From: Arthrobacter silvisoli
GTDB lineage: Bacteria > Actinomycetota > Actinomycetes > Actinomycetales > Micrococcaceae
DNA: 48,891 nt
Direction: 5' to 3'
Assembly (NCBI RefSeq): GCF_003369445.1
Contig: NZ_QRCU01000011.1
Location: 1 to 48,891 of the forward strand
Shown: positions 7,440 to 14,713 of the stretch, in pieces
Numbering within the stretch: position 1 is the first letter of the stretch
Layout: each line of letters begins with the position of its first letter
Program-made: the position numbers and the translations under genes
The notes under the pieces: model-generated
What the model was told of the DNA's origin: nothing
Databases searched by the model: none
The model's input: only the letters and a program-made list of their open reading frames with translations

Positions 7440-8876
7440 CTAGCGGACGTCGATGACGCCCATCATCCCGGAATCCTCGTGGTCGAGGATGTGGCAGTGA
7501 TAGACGGACTTTCCCGTGAAGTCCCTGAAAGCAACCCGGACCCTCACCTGTCCTCCGGCCGGCACGTTCACGACGTCCCGGTAGAGCACGGCAGCCGGGG
7601 CCACTCCGCCTGCTTCCACGAGCTGCATCGGCCAGACGTGCAGATGGAACGGGTGATCCATCGGGCCGGCATTAAGAAGCGTCCATTCCTCGACGCTTCC
7701 TGCCGTGGCGATGGTGTCGGTTCTCGCCGGGTCGAAGTGTTTGCCGTTGATCGTGAAGTCCATCATGCCCATCATGGCCGCTCCACCAAACAGCAGGTGC
7801 CGCCGTGCGTCAACGGGAAGCAACCTCAGGTCCTCGGGCCCTGGACGTTCGAAGGCAGGCTCCGGCGGAGGCCCGGAATCACCGGTTCCCCGGAAGGTGG
7901 CGAGAGCCACCGGGTTGTCCGGGGACAGGGGACCGGGGAAGCCCGGCATGCCCATGCCCCTTCCATAGGGCGCCGTCGTCAGGAGAACGTCGCCGGGAGC
8001 CGCCGTCACCAGCAGGTCCGCACGGTTGCCGGGTACGAGCAGTATTTCCGTCGCCGGATCCGCTGGATCCGGCGCGCCCGAGTCGATGCCAAGGACACGC
8101 AGCCGCCGGCCCTCCATGCTTAGCAGCAGGTAGCGGGACGCGCAGGCATTGACGATCCGCCACCGTTCATGTTCGCCCGGGCGGGCTTCCAGGCGGGGAG
8201 TGAGCTGGCCATTGAGCAGCAGCAGTTGGCCTTCGCGGCCTGCCATCCGTTCCATGGCCGACGGCGGCAGGACCGTGCCGCCCGCGTCCAGGGTGGTGTC
8301 GGAAACCACCATGACACGTTCGCGGCTCACCGCGGCGGGAACCCGGTCCTCGACGATGATCGCTCCGAAGAGCCCGGCGAAAAGCTGATCGGCTGCGTTC
8401 CCGTGATGGTGCGGGTGGTACCAGTAGACCCCCGGGGGGTGGTCGTCGGGTATCCGGTACTCGTAGTCGAAGCTGCTTCCGGGGTCAACGGAGATGAAGG
8501 CATTGTCACCGTTGCCCTGCGGCGTGACATGCAGGCCGTGCAGGTGCAGGTTTGTCGGGTCCTGGAGGGAGTTGACGAGCCTGATTGCCAAGGAGTCGCC
8601 AGGGCGCATCCGCAATGTGGGACCCGGGACCACCCCGTTGTATGCAAAGCACGACGCCGCACGGCCGGCAAGCGGTACGGTTGCGGGCGATGCCTCCAAA
8701 CGGACGTCAAGACGCCCGGCGGAACTGCGGATTACCGGCGGTTCCAGCAGTCCATCCCCGCCGGGCGATGCCGGCCCGGAGCCCGATGTGAGGATAGCGC
8801 CCACCGTACCGGCGGCCATTCCGGCCAGGCCGAGCCCGCCAATCAGGAGCGCCGTCCGCCGGCTGACGGGAGCCAT
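7440..8876 (-). CDS. Tat-exported multicopper oxidase (CueO/laccase-like)
   Basis: ATG at 8876 overlaps the TGA of the kinase gene by one base (TGATG), indicating translational coupling. The 478-residue product starts MAPVSRRTALLIGGLGLAGMA, a twin-arginine signal. All four copper-site motifs are present: LHLHGLH, YWYHPHHHG, HPFHLHVWP and YHCHILDHEDSGMMG near the C-terminus. A Met-rich stretch (AAMMGMMDFTINGK) precedes the third, as in enzymes acting on cuprous ions. It should act outside the membrane, oxidising Cu(I) or phenolics with reduction of O2 to water. It is the last gene of a PNPOx-PfkB-oxidase operon headed by a DosR-like box, an unusual partner for a cytoplasmic sugar kinase. Confidence 0.92.
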   Translation of the reverse strand: MAPVSRRTALLIGGLGLAGMAAGTVGAILTSGSGPASPGGDGLLEPPVIRSSAGRLDVRLEASPATVPLAGRAASCFAYNGVVPGPTLRMRPGDSLAIRLVNSLQDPTNLHLHGLHVTPQGNGDNAFISVDPGSSFDYEYRIPDDHPPGVYWYHPHHHGNAADQLFAGLFGAIIVEDRVPAAVSRERVMVVSDTTLDAGGTVLPPSAMERMAGREGQLLLLNGQLTPRLEARPGEHERWRIVNACASRYLLLSMEGRRLRVLGIDSGAPDPADPATEILLVPGNRADLLVTAAPGDVLLTTAPYGRGMGMPGFPGPLSPDNPVALATFRGTGDSGPPPEPAFERPGPEDLRLLPVDARRHLLFGGAAMMGMMDFTINGKHFDPARTDTIATAGSVEEWTLLNAGPMDHPFHLHVWPMQLVEAGGVAPAAVLYRDVVNVPAGGQVRVRVAFRDFTGKSVYHCHILDHEDSGMMGVIDVR

Positions 8877-9880
8877 CAGTCCACACTTCCCTCTTTCGTG
8901 GCCGGATAGGGCATCAACGGGCCACCGCCGGCTGGTCCCATGTCCGCTTCGAGCCGTTCGACGTCTTCCCGGCGGCATAGCTCGGTCGCCGGCGTCAGAA
9001 CCGCGGCACTCCCGGCCGCAACCGCAGTCCTCAGCGCGGTTTCCGGCGGGTTTCCCTGCGCGAGCCGCAACACGAAGGCGGCCAGGAAGCTGTCCCCGGC
9101 CCCGACCGCGCTGACGACCTTGACGGGTGGCACAGCTATCCGGGCCGCACCGGAGGCGGACGCCAGGAGGGCTCCGTCTTCGCCGAGGGTCAGGGCCACA
9201 TACTCCGCGGAGCCCTGTGCGATGAGGCCGGACGCGGCTTCCATCAGGTTTCGTTCGTCGTTCAGGTCCGCCCCGACAAGTTCGGAGAGCTCCCGTCGGC
9301 TGGGTTTGACCATAAAGACGCCCTCCCCGAGAGCTGCCGCAAGGGCAAGTCCGGAGGTGTCCACGATGCAGCGGGCCCCTGCCTTGCGCACCATCTGCGC
9401 AACCCTGGCGTAGAAGTCCACGGGCGCCCCGGGTGGCAGGCTGCCACTCGCAACGACGTATCCATGTGCCGGAACGGCACGGGCAGCAAGCCTCAGACAG
9501 TTGCGCCACTCGCGCCCGCTGAGTTCGGCCCCTTCAAGCACGAAGCGGAATTGCCGTCCGGTGGAGAGTTCGTCAACAGTGAAGTTCTGCCGGGTGCTCC
9601 CGCGCACGGGCGCGACGAGCACGGGGATTCCTTCTGCTTCCATGAGGTGCCGGTAGGTATCTCCGGTGGTGCCGCCCGCTGTGTACATGGCCACAGCCTG
9701 CCCGCCCAGCCGATGGATCACCCGGGCGACATTCGCGCCCCCGCCTCCGGGATCGATCCGGCTGCTGCCGCACCGAAGCTTGTGGCCGCTGTAGATTGAG
9801 TCCGCCGAAGTACTGATGTCCAAGGCAGGGTTCATGGTGAGCGTCAGGATCGGCATGGACATCCCCGTTCCGGAAGCCAT
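8876..9880 (-). CDS. pfkB: PfkB-family phosphofructokinase
   Basis: ATG at 9880 has AGGAG eight bases upstream; later ATGs at 9862 and 9856 are possible. The 334-residue protein opens with LTLTMNPALDIST, the N-terminal signature of 1-/6-phosphofructokinase of the ribokinase clan. It has GGGGANVARVIHRLGG (sugar binding), VKPSRRELSELVG, and the anion-hole/catalytic motif SAVGAGDSFLAAFVL with the catalytic Asp. The reaction is ATP-dependent phosphorylation of fructose 6-phosphate (PfkB/Rv2029c type) or fructose 1-phosphate or tagatose 6-phosphate; sequence alone does not decide. In M. tuberculosis a pfkB paralogue belongs to the DosR dormancy regulon, which fits the neighbours here. It lies 33 bases after the PNPOx gene. 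Confidence 0.88.
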   Translation of the reverse strand: MASGTGMSMPILTLTMNPALDISTSADSIYSGHKLRCGSSRIDPGGGGANVARVIHRLGGQAVAMYTAGGTTGDTYRHLMEAEGIPVLVAPVRGSTRQNFTVDELSTGRQFRFVLEGAELSGREWRNCLRLAARAVPAHGYVVASGSLPPGAPVDFYARVAQMVRKAGARCIVDTSGLALAAALGEGVFMVKPSRRELSELVGADLNDERNLMEAASGLIAQGSAEYVALTLGEDGALLASASGAARIAVPPVKVVSAVGAGDSFLAAFVLRLAQGNPPETALRTAVAAGSAAVLTPATELCRREDVERLEADMGPAGGGPLMPYPATKEGSVD

Positions 9881-9913
9881 TCCCGGACTCCTGTTCCACC
9901 CGGCGCCGGCGGC

Positions 9914-10393
9914 TCAGGCGTCGCCGTCGCTCTGGGACAGCGTGTCCGGTGTGCGAGGGGGCCACCATTGCACCGGATCGCTGATGACGAAGCGCCGTCC
10001 GCTGAGCCCGGTGGGGATTATCCGGACCACGTTGTCCTTGGGTCCGGCTTCCCAAGGGGACAACGACGTGCCGGCGGCCTCCTGTAGCTCCGCCACATCG
10101 TCAACAAGTTCGGCGGTTCCCTTGACGACGACGCTCCAGGCAATGGTGCCGTAGCGGTTCAGGCCGTCCGCTTCGAAGGCAATCGGTTTTCCGCTTTGCA
10201 CGGCGTCGAGCTTCGTGCCTGGACCGGTCCGGAAGATCAGCGTGCCGTAGTCCGGAACATAGTTGACCGGGAAGATTTCGGGATCGCCGCTGCTGACCAA
10301 GGCGATTCTTCCTACGGAAGCGGTCCCAAGGTATTTCCAGCAGTCGTGCACGGTGAGGGACGTGGTGTCGGAAGCGGAGGCGGGAGTATCCAT
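9914..10393 (-). CDS. PNPOx-like FMN/F420-binding split-barrel protein
   Basis: ATG at 10393; 159 residues. The core (CWKYLGTASVGRIALVSSGDPEIFPVNYV, then LIFRTGPGTKLDAV, then IAWSVVVKGTAELVDD) is the pyridoxamine-5'-phosphate-oxidase-like split barrel (Pyridox_ox_2 type) that binds FMN or F420. These proteins lack the rest of genuine PdxH and usually act as small flavin/F420 reductases or redox sensors. It heads the operon with pfkB and the multicopper oxidase. The promoter shows a DosR-like box, then TACCCT, six bases and ATG, predicting a leaderless message. Two paralogues lie at 18484-18945 and 19057-19527. Confidence 0.88.
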   Translation of the reverse strand: MDTPASASDTTSLTVHDCWKYLGTASVGRIALVSSGDPEIFPVNYVPDYGTLIFRTGPGTKLDAVQSGKPIAFEADGLNRYGTIAWSVVVKGTAELVDDVAELQEAAGTSLSPWEAGPKDNVVRIIPTGLSGRRFVISDPVQWWPPRTPDTLSQSDGDA

Positions 10394-10399
10394 GGACCG

Positions 10400-10445
10400 A
10401 GGGTAGGTTCCAGGGCACGCGGACCGGTAGGGCAGAAAGTCCTGC
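10400..10445 (-). promoter_or_regulatory. DosR-like box and -10 of the PNPOx-pfkB-oxidase operon (box 1)
   Basis: Leftward reading: GGACTTTCTGCCCTA (10442-10428), then 22 bases, TACCCT (10405-10400), six bases, ATG at 10393. The box centre is near -43 relative to the predicted start, the usual place for a class-II-like activator such as DosR/DevR. It matches the published DosR consensus in the GGGACTT and CCC halves. Confidence 0.6.
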
Positions 10446-10489
10446 GGAACCGTAGCCGGCGCCGGGAGCGACAGGGCGCTCCGCCGTCG

Positions 10490-10534
10490 GCGGGACTTCC
10501 GGCCCTAATCCGGACGGGACAGCAACGGGAGACT
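10490..10534 (+). promoter_or_regulatory. DosR-like box and -10 of the universal stress protein gene (box 2)
   Basis: GGGACTTCCGGCCCTAA (10492-10508) is the best match in the window to TTSGGGACTWWAGTCCCSAA (14 of 20 positions by my count). It is followed after 22 bases by GAGACT (10529-10534), an xAnnnT -10. It faces the gene at 10593 and lies back to back with box 1 in the same intergenic region. Confidence 0.6.
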
Positions 10535-10592
10535 GGGTCTGCAGGGCCTGTGCAGGGTCCGCGGAATCCTTGGACGAGGAACGGGAAACACC

Positions 10593-11456
10593 ATGAAGAA
10601 TCCAATTATCGTCGGCGTCAACGACACCGATGCAAGCCAGGCGGCCCTTGCCTGGGCCATGCACAGGGCGGCAGCGTTGAAGCTGCCGGTGGTCCTGGTC
10701 CACGCCATCGACTACCCTCCGTCTTACGAGAACTACGCCAGCATGGAAACGGTCAGGAAGTACGGGACCGAGTTGCTTGAGAAGGCCAAAGCCCGGGCCG
10801 TGGAGGCGGAACCCTCAGTGGACCTTGCGACCAAGCTGGTTTCTGGAAGCGCCGGATATTCGCTGCGGAAGCAATCCCGGAACGCCTCGATGGTGGTCAT
10901 CGGCTCCGGGGAGTCCTGGTTCGGCGGAGCGGTGACAGACAGGGCATTGCAGATTGCCGCCGTCGCACACTGTCCGGTGGCTGTCATCGGAACGAACGCC
11001 GGCGACGGCGGGCGGCAGGGCGTCCTGGTCGGTGCGGACGGGTCCGAGGAGGCCACCCAGGCGGTCGCGTTCGCGGCGGCGGAGGCGGACCGTGAAGGCC
11101 AGGAACTGACGATCCTGCACGCGTTCGGAAGCCCGCGTTTCAAAGTTCCCAAGGGCATGCCTGGCAGCGACCTCGCCGAACTCGCCGCGGAAGAAGAACG
11201 GGTGATCCTGTCCGAAACCGCGGCGGGCCTTGCGGAAAACTACCCTGACCTGACTGTCCGCCAAGTTCTCGTAGTCGATACAGCGCCCGCGAAAGCCCTC
11301 GTCGAAGCCGCCGGAAACGCCGGCCTGCTGGTCCTGGGAAGCCGGGGCAGGGGCGCGTTCAAGCGGCTGCTGATGGGTTCCACCGCCCATGCTGTGCTCT
11401 CGCAACTGCCGTGCCCCACCATCATTACGAGGATCCGCCCGGACCAGCACCGGTAG
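10593..11456 (+). CDS. Tandem-domain universal stress protein (287 aa)
   Basis: ATG at 10593, with GAGGA about 12 bases upstream. The protein has two UspA domains: residues about 1-140 (MKNPIIVGVNDTDASQAALAWAMHRAAAL) and about 145-283 (GVLVGADGSEEATQAVAFAAAEAD). The second domain keeps the ATP-binding motif G-x2-G-x9-G-S/T (GSRGRGAFKRLLMGSTAHAVL). The first has the degenerate GSGESWFGGAVTDRALQ and may not bind ATP. This two-domain layout is that of the mycobacterial DosR-regulon USPs (for example Rv1996, Rv2005c, Rv2623). It is cytoplasmic, probably modulating metabolism and persistence under low oxygen. It has its own promoter with a DosR-like box. Confidence 0.92.
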   Translation: MKNPIIVGVNDTDASQAALAWAMHRAAALKLPVVLVHAIDYPPSYENYASMETVRKYGTELLEKAKARAVEAEPSVDLATKLVSGSAGYSLRKQSRNASMVVIGSGESWFGGAVTDRALQIAAVAHCPVAVIGTNAGDGGRQGVLVGADGSEEATQAVAFAAAEADREGQELTILHAFGSPRFKVPKGMPGSDLAELAAEEERVILSETAAGLAENYPDLTVRQVLVVDTAPAKALVEAAGNAGLLVLGSRGRGAFKRLLMGSTAHAVLSQLPCPTIITRIRPDQHR

Positions 11457-11471
11457 GGACAAGCACCCCAT

Positions 11472-11504
11472 GCGGGAGGCCGGCTTTGGGGCGCCGCCTC
11501 CCGC
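11472..11504. terminator. Candidate bidirectional terminator hairpin between convergent USP genes
   Basis: GCGGGAGGC (11472-11480) pairs with GCCTCCCGC (11496-11504) around a 15-base loop, 15 bases after the stop of the rightward USP gene and 62 bases after the stop of the leftward one. There is no T-run, which is common for actinobacterial terminators. Confidence 0.45.
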
Positions 11505-11507
11505 GGA

Positions 11508-11559
11508 CGGTGGTCACGTATCGGTGGTCACGGCTAGGAAACGGTCACGGCCAGGAAAC
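11508..11559. repeat. Short tandem repeats between convergent USP genes
   Basis: CGGTGGTCACG occurs at 11508-11518 and 11522-11532. Overlapping the second copy, GGTCACGGCTAGGAAAC (11526-11542) is followed directly by GGTCACGGCCAGGAAAC (11543-11559), a 17-bp tandem pair with one difference. The array lies in the 110-base gap between stop codons. No function is evident. Confidence 0.75.
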
Positions 11560-11566
11560 CTGGCGG

Positions 11567-12469
11567 TCAGGGGACCGGCCCGCCAGGAGCGTCCGCGGTC
11601 CGGACAACCAATACCGGGCACGAAGCATGATGAAGCACTGCGTGCGCGGTCGAGCCGAGGCTTCCGCTGAGGACACTGCGGGAATGGGTGCCAACAACCA
11701 CGGCGCTGGCACCGTGGGCGGCGTCCAGCAAAGTCCCGGCAACCGAGGTGCCGGTGAGCATCCGGGTGCGGACATCGAGTGCCGGTGACCACCGGCGCAC
11801 CGTGCGTTCGGCGTCGTCAAGGACTTCCTCCGGGCGGCGCGGCCTGGCCGGCGCCGGGGTGCGGTGCCACGCACCTTGCCGGTGCTGCACGGACACGATG
11901 AGCAGCGGCGATTCCGTGAGCGTCGCAAGGACGCAGGCCTTGCGGACCGCTTCCTCCCAGTGCCGGTTGTCGGCCGCGGAAGCGGCATGCTCGGCGTCGA
12001 CGCCGACGACGACGGGGCCGCCTTCGGGACCGGAACCGGTACCGCGGACGACGGCGACCGGGCAGTCCGCCGTGGCTGCCAGCTCCAGGCTGACCGATCC
12101 GACCAGCAGGCCCATGAAGCCGCCGATGCCCCGGCTGCCCACGACCAGCATGGTCGCGTCGGCCGAAAGCTCCTTCAGGACAGCGGCGGGCCAACCGAAC
12201 TTCAAGACTGTACCGACCGCCACGGCAGGGGCTTCTTCCCGGGCGATGGCTGCACCTTCGGCCGCGACCGCCTCCGCCGCATGCTGCAGGCCGCTGTCCG
12301 CGATCCCGGGGACGGGCCCAAGATCGTGGGTGAAGGCAGGCCACACGGAGCAGTGCACCACGCTGAGTCCTGTTCCCCGCAGGAAGGCCTGGTGCGCGGC
12401 CCAGCGGACCGCAGCAGCTGCCTCGTCGGAGCCGTCGTAGCCGGCAACAATGCCCGACACTGAACTCAA
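11567..12469 (-). CDS. Tandem-domain universal stress protein (300 aa)
   Basis: The start is TTG at 12469, overlapping the TGA of the upstream USP gene (TTGA); GTG at 12460 is an alternative. The product has two UspA domains: residues about 1-145 (IVAGYDGSDEAAAAVRWAAHQAF) with a full ATP motif GSRGIGGFMGLLVGSVS, and about 150-295 (VVVGVDAEHAASAADN) with GTHSRSVLSGSLGSTAHAVL. Thus both nucleotide sites look plausible, the second less canonical (GTHSRS). It is translationally coupled to the 148-residue USP and is the last gene of the leftward DUF3040-SDR-SHOCT-USP-USP unit. Confidence 0.9.
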   Translation of the reverse strand: MSSVSGIVAGYDGSDEAAAAVRWAAHQAFLRGTGLSVVHCSVWPAFTHDLGPVPGIADSGLQHAAEAVAAEGAAIAREEAPAVAVGTVLKFGWPAAVLKELSADATMLVVGSRGIGGFMGLLVGSVSLELAATADCPVAVVRGTGSGPEGGPVVVGVDAEHAASAADNRHWEEAVRKACVLATLTESPLLIVSVQHRQGAWHRTPAPARPRRPEEVLDDAERTVRRWSPALDVRTRMLTGTSVAGTLLDAAHGASAVVVGTHSRSVLSGSLGSTAHAVLHHASCPVLVVRTADAPGGPVP

Positions 12470-12912
12470 CTGTCTTCCGGGGTGTGGACGACAAGCACCG
12501 GGCAGTGGGCGTGTGCTGCCACTGCCGAGCTGACGGATCCGAGGAGGAGTCCGCCGAAGCCCCCGTGGCCCCGCCTGCCCACAACGATCATGTCAGCGTC
12601 TTTGCTGGCCTCGACGAGCATGTCCCTCGGATGGCCGCGGACCAGGCGGGGCACGACGTTGTCCGGCAGCTCCGGCCCGAAGGCCTTTTCGACGGCCTCC
12701 CGGAGAATAGTGTTCGCAGCTTCCTCGAATTGCCCGATACCCACCGCCACATAGCTGGCATACGCCTGGGGATAGTCCCAATAGGCGGAGGCCTCCAGCC
12801 GGGCCCCGAGCGGGACCGCCAGCTTCTGGGCCTGCCGGAGGGCTTCGATTGAGGCGTCGGAGCCGTCCACACCGACGATGATCCGGTGTTGATCCGGTGA
12901 ATTGCCGTCCAC
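12466..12912 (-). CDS. Single-domain universal stress protein (148 aa)
   Basis: GTG at 12912 follows AGGAGGAGCA. The protein is one UspA domain: IIVGVDGSDASIEALRQAQKLAVPLGARL at the N-terminus and the ATP motif GRRGHGGFGGLLLGSVSSAV near residue 115-134, intact in the G-x2-G-x9-G-S pattern. It overlaps the downstream two-domain USP by four bases. Cytoplasmic ATP-binding stress protein; it is expected to form dimers. Confidence 0.92.
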   Translation of the reverse strand: MDGNSPDQHRIIVGVDGSDASIEALRQAQKLAVPLGARLEASAYWDYPQAYASYVAVGIGQFEEAANTILREAVEKAFGPELPDNVVPRLVRGHPRDMLVEASKDADMIVVGRRGHGGFGGLLLGSVSSAVAAHAHCPVLVVHTPEDS

Positions 12913-12981
12913 TGCTCCTCCTGGCTTGGCGATGTTGATGGGCTGGGTAGCAACACTGTGCTCCCGGACAGGGGGTTGTGG

Positions 12982-13254
12982 CTAGGGCTGGGGGCGGCCG
13001 CGCAACACCGCGATCGACTTCTGGTATTCCTCGGCACCGATCTCGCCGCGGGCGAAGCGTTCGGCCAGGATCTCTTCCGCGGGGCGGGAAGCCGGAGGCG
13101 GAGCGAATCCGGCCGGCGGGTTGTGCCGGTCCTGCGGCTTGGCCAGGGAGCGGGCAACGAGGATGATGGCAGTGATTACCGTCCCCCAAAGAAGCAGCAT
13201 TGTCACGGCCATGAAGACATACCCCCAGACGCCCAACTGCGTATTCCAGTACAT
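12982..13254 (-). CDS. SHOCT-domain small membrane protein
   Basis: ATG at 13254 has AAGGAAGGAAC upstream. The 90-residue product has one membrane helix (residues about 8-33, WGYVFMAVTMLLLWGTVITA), a Pro-rich linker (GFAPPPASRP) and a C-terminal SHOCT motif (AEEILAERFARGEIGAEEYQKSIAVL). SHOCT proteins are small, membrane-tethered or oligomerising stress proteins of unknown mechanism. It sits between the SDR and USP genes on the same strand. Confidence 0.88.
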   Translation of the reverse strand: MYWNTQLGVWGYVFMAVTMLLLWGTVITAIILVARSLAKPQDRHNPPAGFAPPPASRPAEEILAERFARGEIGAEEYQKSIAVLRGRPQP

Positions 13255-13270
13255 GGCTGTTCCTTCCTTC

Positions 13271-13310
13271 TTCAGCAGGACGTTTTCTTCAGCAGGACGC
13301 TTGTTCAGCA
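13271..13310. repeat. Three short direct repeats upstream of the SHOCT gene
   Basis: TTCAGCAGGACG occurs at 13271-13282 and 13288-13299, with a partial third copy TTCAGCA at 13304-13310; spacing is 16-17 bases. They lie in the 66-base gap between the SDR stop and SHOCT start, inside the presumed operon mRNA. Confidence 0.7.
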
Positions 13311-13320
13311 GACCGCTGGC

Positions 13321-14067
13321 TCAGCCCGCCGCCGGCGGCGTGACAGTGCCGGCGGTGTCGCCGCCGTCGATGACGAATTCGGCTCCGGTAACGAAGGACG
13401 AGTCATCCGAGGCGAGGTACAGAATGAGCTCGGCGACTTCGCCGGGGTGCCCCATCCGGCTGATTGCAACATGGCTCATGTCCAAGGTCATGCCGGCGGT
13501 CATGGGGGTGGAGATGACGCCGGGATGGACCGAATTGACGCGGATGCCGTGGCGGCCCAGATCCAGTGCGGCGCTCTTGGTAAGGCCGCGGACTCCGAAT
13601 TTCGAGGCCGTGTAGCCGGGAATCTGTTCGTAGCCGCGCAGGCCCGCAGTCGAGGAAACGTTGATGATGGACCCGCCCTTGGACTTCTTCAGGGCGGGTA
13701 TGGCGGCCTTGATCCCGTTGAAGGTACCCGTCAGGTTGACGGCTATGACCGAATTCCATTGCTCCAGGGTGTAGTCCTCGATCGAGGCGAAATTGACGAT
13801 TCCGGCATTGTTCACCAAGATATTGAGGCCGCCGAAGGTGTCGACGGCGGCTGCCACGGCCGCCTCCCAATCCTGCGGGGAGGTCACGTCGAGATGGACG
13901 TACAACGCGCCCGAACCGATGCGTTCGGCCGTTTCTTTGCCTTCGTCATCCAGGACATCGGCCAGCACCACACGCGCGCCTTCCCCGTGGAGCCGGGCAG
14001 CCGTGGCCGCTCCGATGCCGCGGGCAGCCCCGGTGACCAGAGCAACTTTGTCGATTACGCGTTCCAT
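13321..14067 (-). CDS. Short-chain dehydrogenase/reductase (classical SDR)
   Basis: ATG at 14067 follows AAAGGAAGACCC. The 248-residue protein has the cofactor motif TGAARGIG (residues 12-19), NNAG (86-89), and catalytic Ser139, Tyr152 and Lys156 (GYTASK). Asp37 after the second strand (VLADV) points to NAD(H) rather than NADP(H). It resembles 3-alpha/20-beta-hydroxysteroid dehydrogenase-like SDRs (FabG3/Rv2002 type) and glucose-dehydrogenase-like members. The C-terminus (GAEFVIDGGDTAGTV) is standard. Substrate unknown; the operon context suggests a redox-balancing role under stress. Confidence 0.9.
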   Translation of the reverse strand: MERVIDKVALVTGAARGIGAATAARLHGEGARVVLADVLDDEGKETAERIGSGALYVHLDVTSPQDWEAAVAAAVDTFGGLNILVNNAGIVNFASIEDYTLEQWNSVIAVNLTGTFNGIKAAIPALKKSKGGSIINVSSTAGLRGYEQIPGYTASKFGVRGLTKSAALDLGRHGIRVNSVHPGVISTPMTAGMTLDMSHVAISRMGHPGEVAELILYLASDDSSFVTGAEFVIDGGDTAGTVTPPAAG

Positions 14068-14129
14068 GGGTCTTCCTTTGTTTGGGGTGGAATGTGTGTG
14101 CGGCCGGCGAGTGGCTCACAGCGGGTGGC

Positions 14130-14459
14130 TCACAGCGAGGGCCCGGGACTGCCATCGTCGGCGGGCTGGCCTTTGGCGCGGGGCAGCCTGATCCCCAGGC
14201 GGGTATGCCTGAAGACCAAGTAGGCGCCGGACGCCATGATGGTGAACCCCACGGCGCCCAGGCCCGTAAGTTGCGTGGCGATACCCGCCATGAGGACGAA
14301 GGCCCCCACAAGCAGGATGAAAGCGCCGGCCGCCCTGCGGGCGGGACGCGCGACGTCGACCGTCGGGGCGCAGAGCTTGGCAGCCAGTCGGGGGTCTTCC
14401 TGCAGCAGCTGCTCGGCAAGCAGCTCCAACTGGTGCCTTTCGTATTCCGTGAGGGCCAT
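14130..14459 (-). CDS. DUF3040 membrane protein
   Basis: ATG at 14459 follows GAGGAGGAAG. The 109-residue product begins MALTEYERHQLELLAEQLLQEDPRLAAKL, the DUF3040 signature (LSEhE...Le.lE..L..dDP.fa..l), followed by two adjacent hydrophobic helices (AAGAFILLVGAFVLMAGIAT, GLGAVGFTIMASGAYLVF). This is an actinobacterial family of small inner-membrane proteins of unknown role. It is the first gene of a leftward five-gene unit and has a DosR-like box upstream. Confidence 0.88.
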   Translation of the reverse strand: MALTEYERHQLELLAEQLLQEDPRLAAKLCAPTVDVARPARRAAGAFILLVGAFVLMAGIATQLTGLGAVGFTIMASGAYLVFRHTRLGIRLPRAKGQPADDGSPGPSL

Positions 14460-14523
14460 TGCTTCCTCCTCGTCGAGCAACGTGGCCGGAAGCGCCCGGG
14501 TATCCCGCAGCGCGTCTGTTTCA

Positions 14524-14566
14524 AGGATGGTTCCGGCCGCTTCCCGCCAACAGGGCCGAAAGTCAC
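14524..14566 (-). promoter_or_regulatory. DosR-like box and -10 of the DUF3040-SDR-SHOCT-USP unit (box 3)
   Basis: Leftward reading: GTGACTTTCGGCCCTG (14566-14551), 22 bases, CATCCT (14529-14524). The latter matches the xAnnnT pattern but not the leading T. About 65 bases separate the -10 from the ATG at 14459, which has a good ribosome binding site. Confidence 0.55.
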
Positions 14567-14620
14567 GATAGGAGCAGGGCCTGCCGGCGCCGCCTGCCAC
14601 TCTGTGAGGCACCACGCCGG

Positions 14621-14665
14621 GAGGACTTTCGGCCCTGTTGAACCCGTAAGGGGCAACGTGATTCT
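14621..14665 (+). promoter_or_regulatory. DosR-like box and -10 of the alcohol dehydrogenase-ATPase operon (box 4)
   Basis: GAGGACTTTCGGCCCTG (14621-14637), then 23 bases from the CCCT to GATTCT (14660-14665). It shares GACTTTCGGCCCTGTTG with box 3 as an inverted copy about 70 bases away, so the two diverging operons are controlled from mirror-image sites. Confidence 0.58.
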
Positions 14666-14713
14666 GGGGAGGGAAGCTCTTCCAACTTCACCTTTCCCGG
14701 CAGAGGAGGCACC

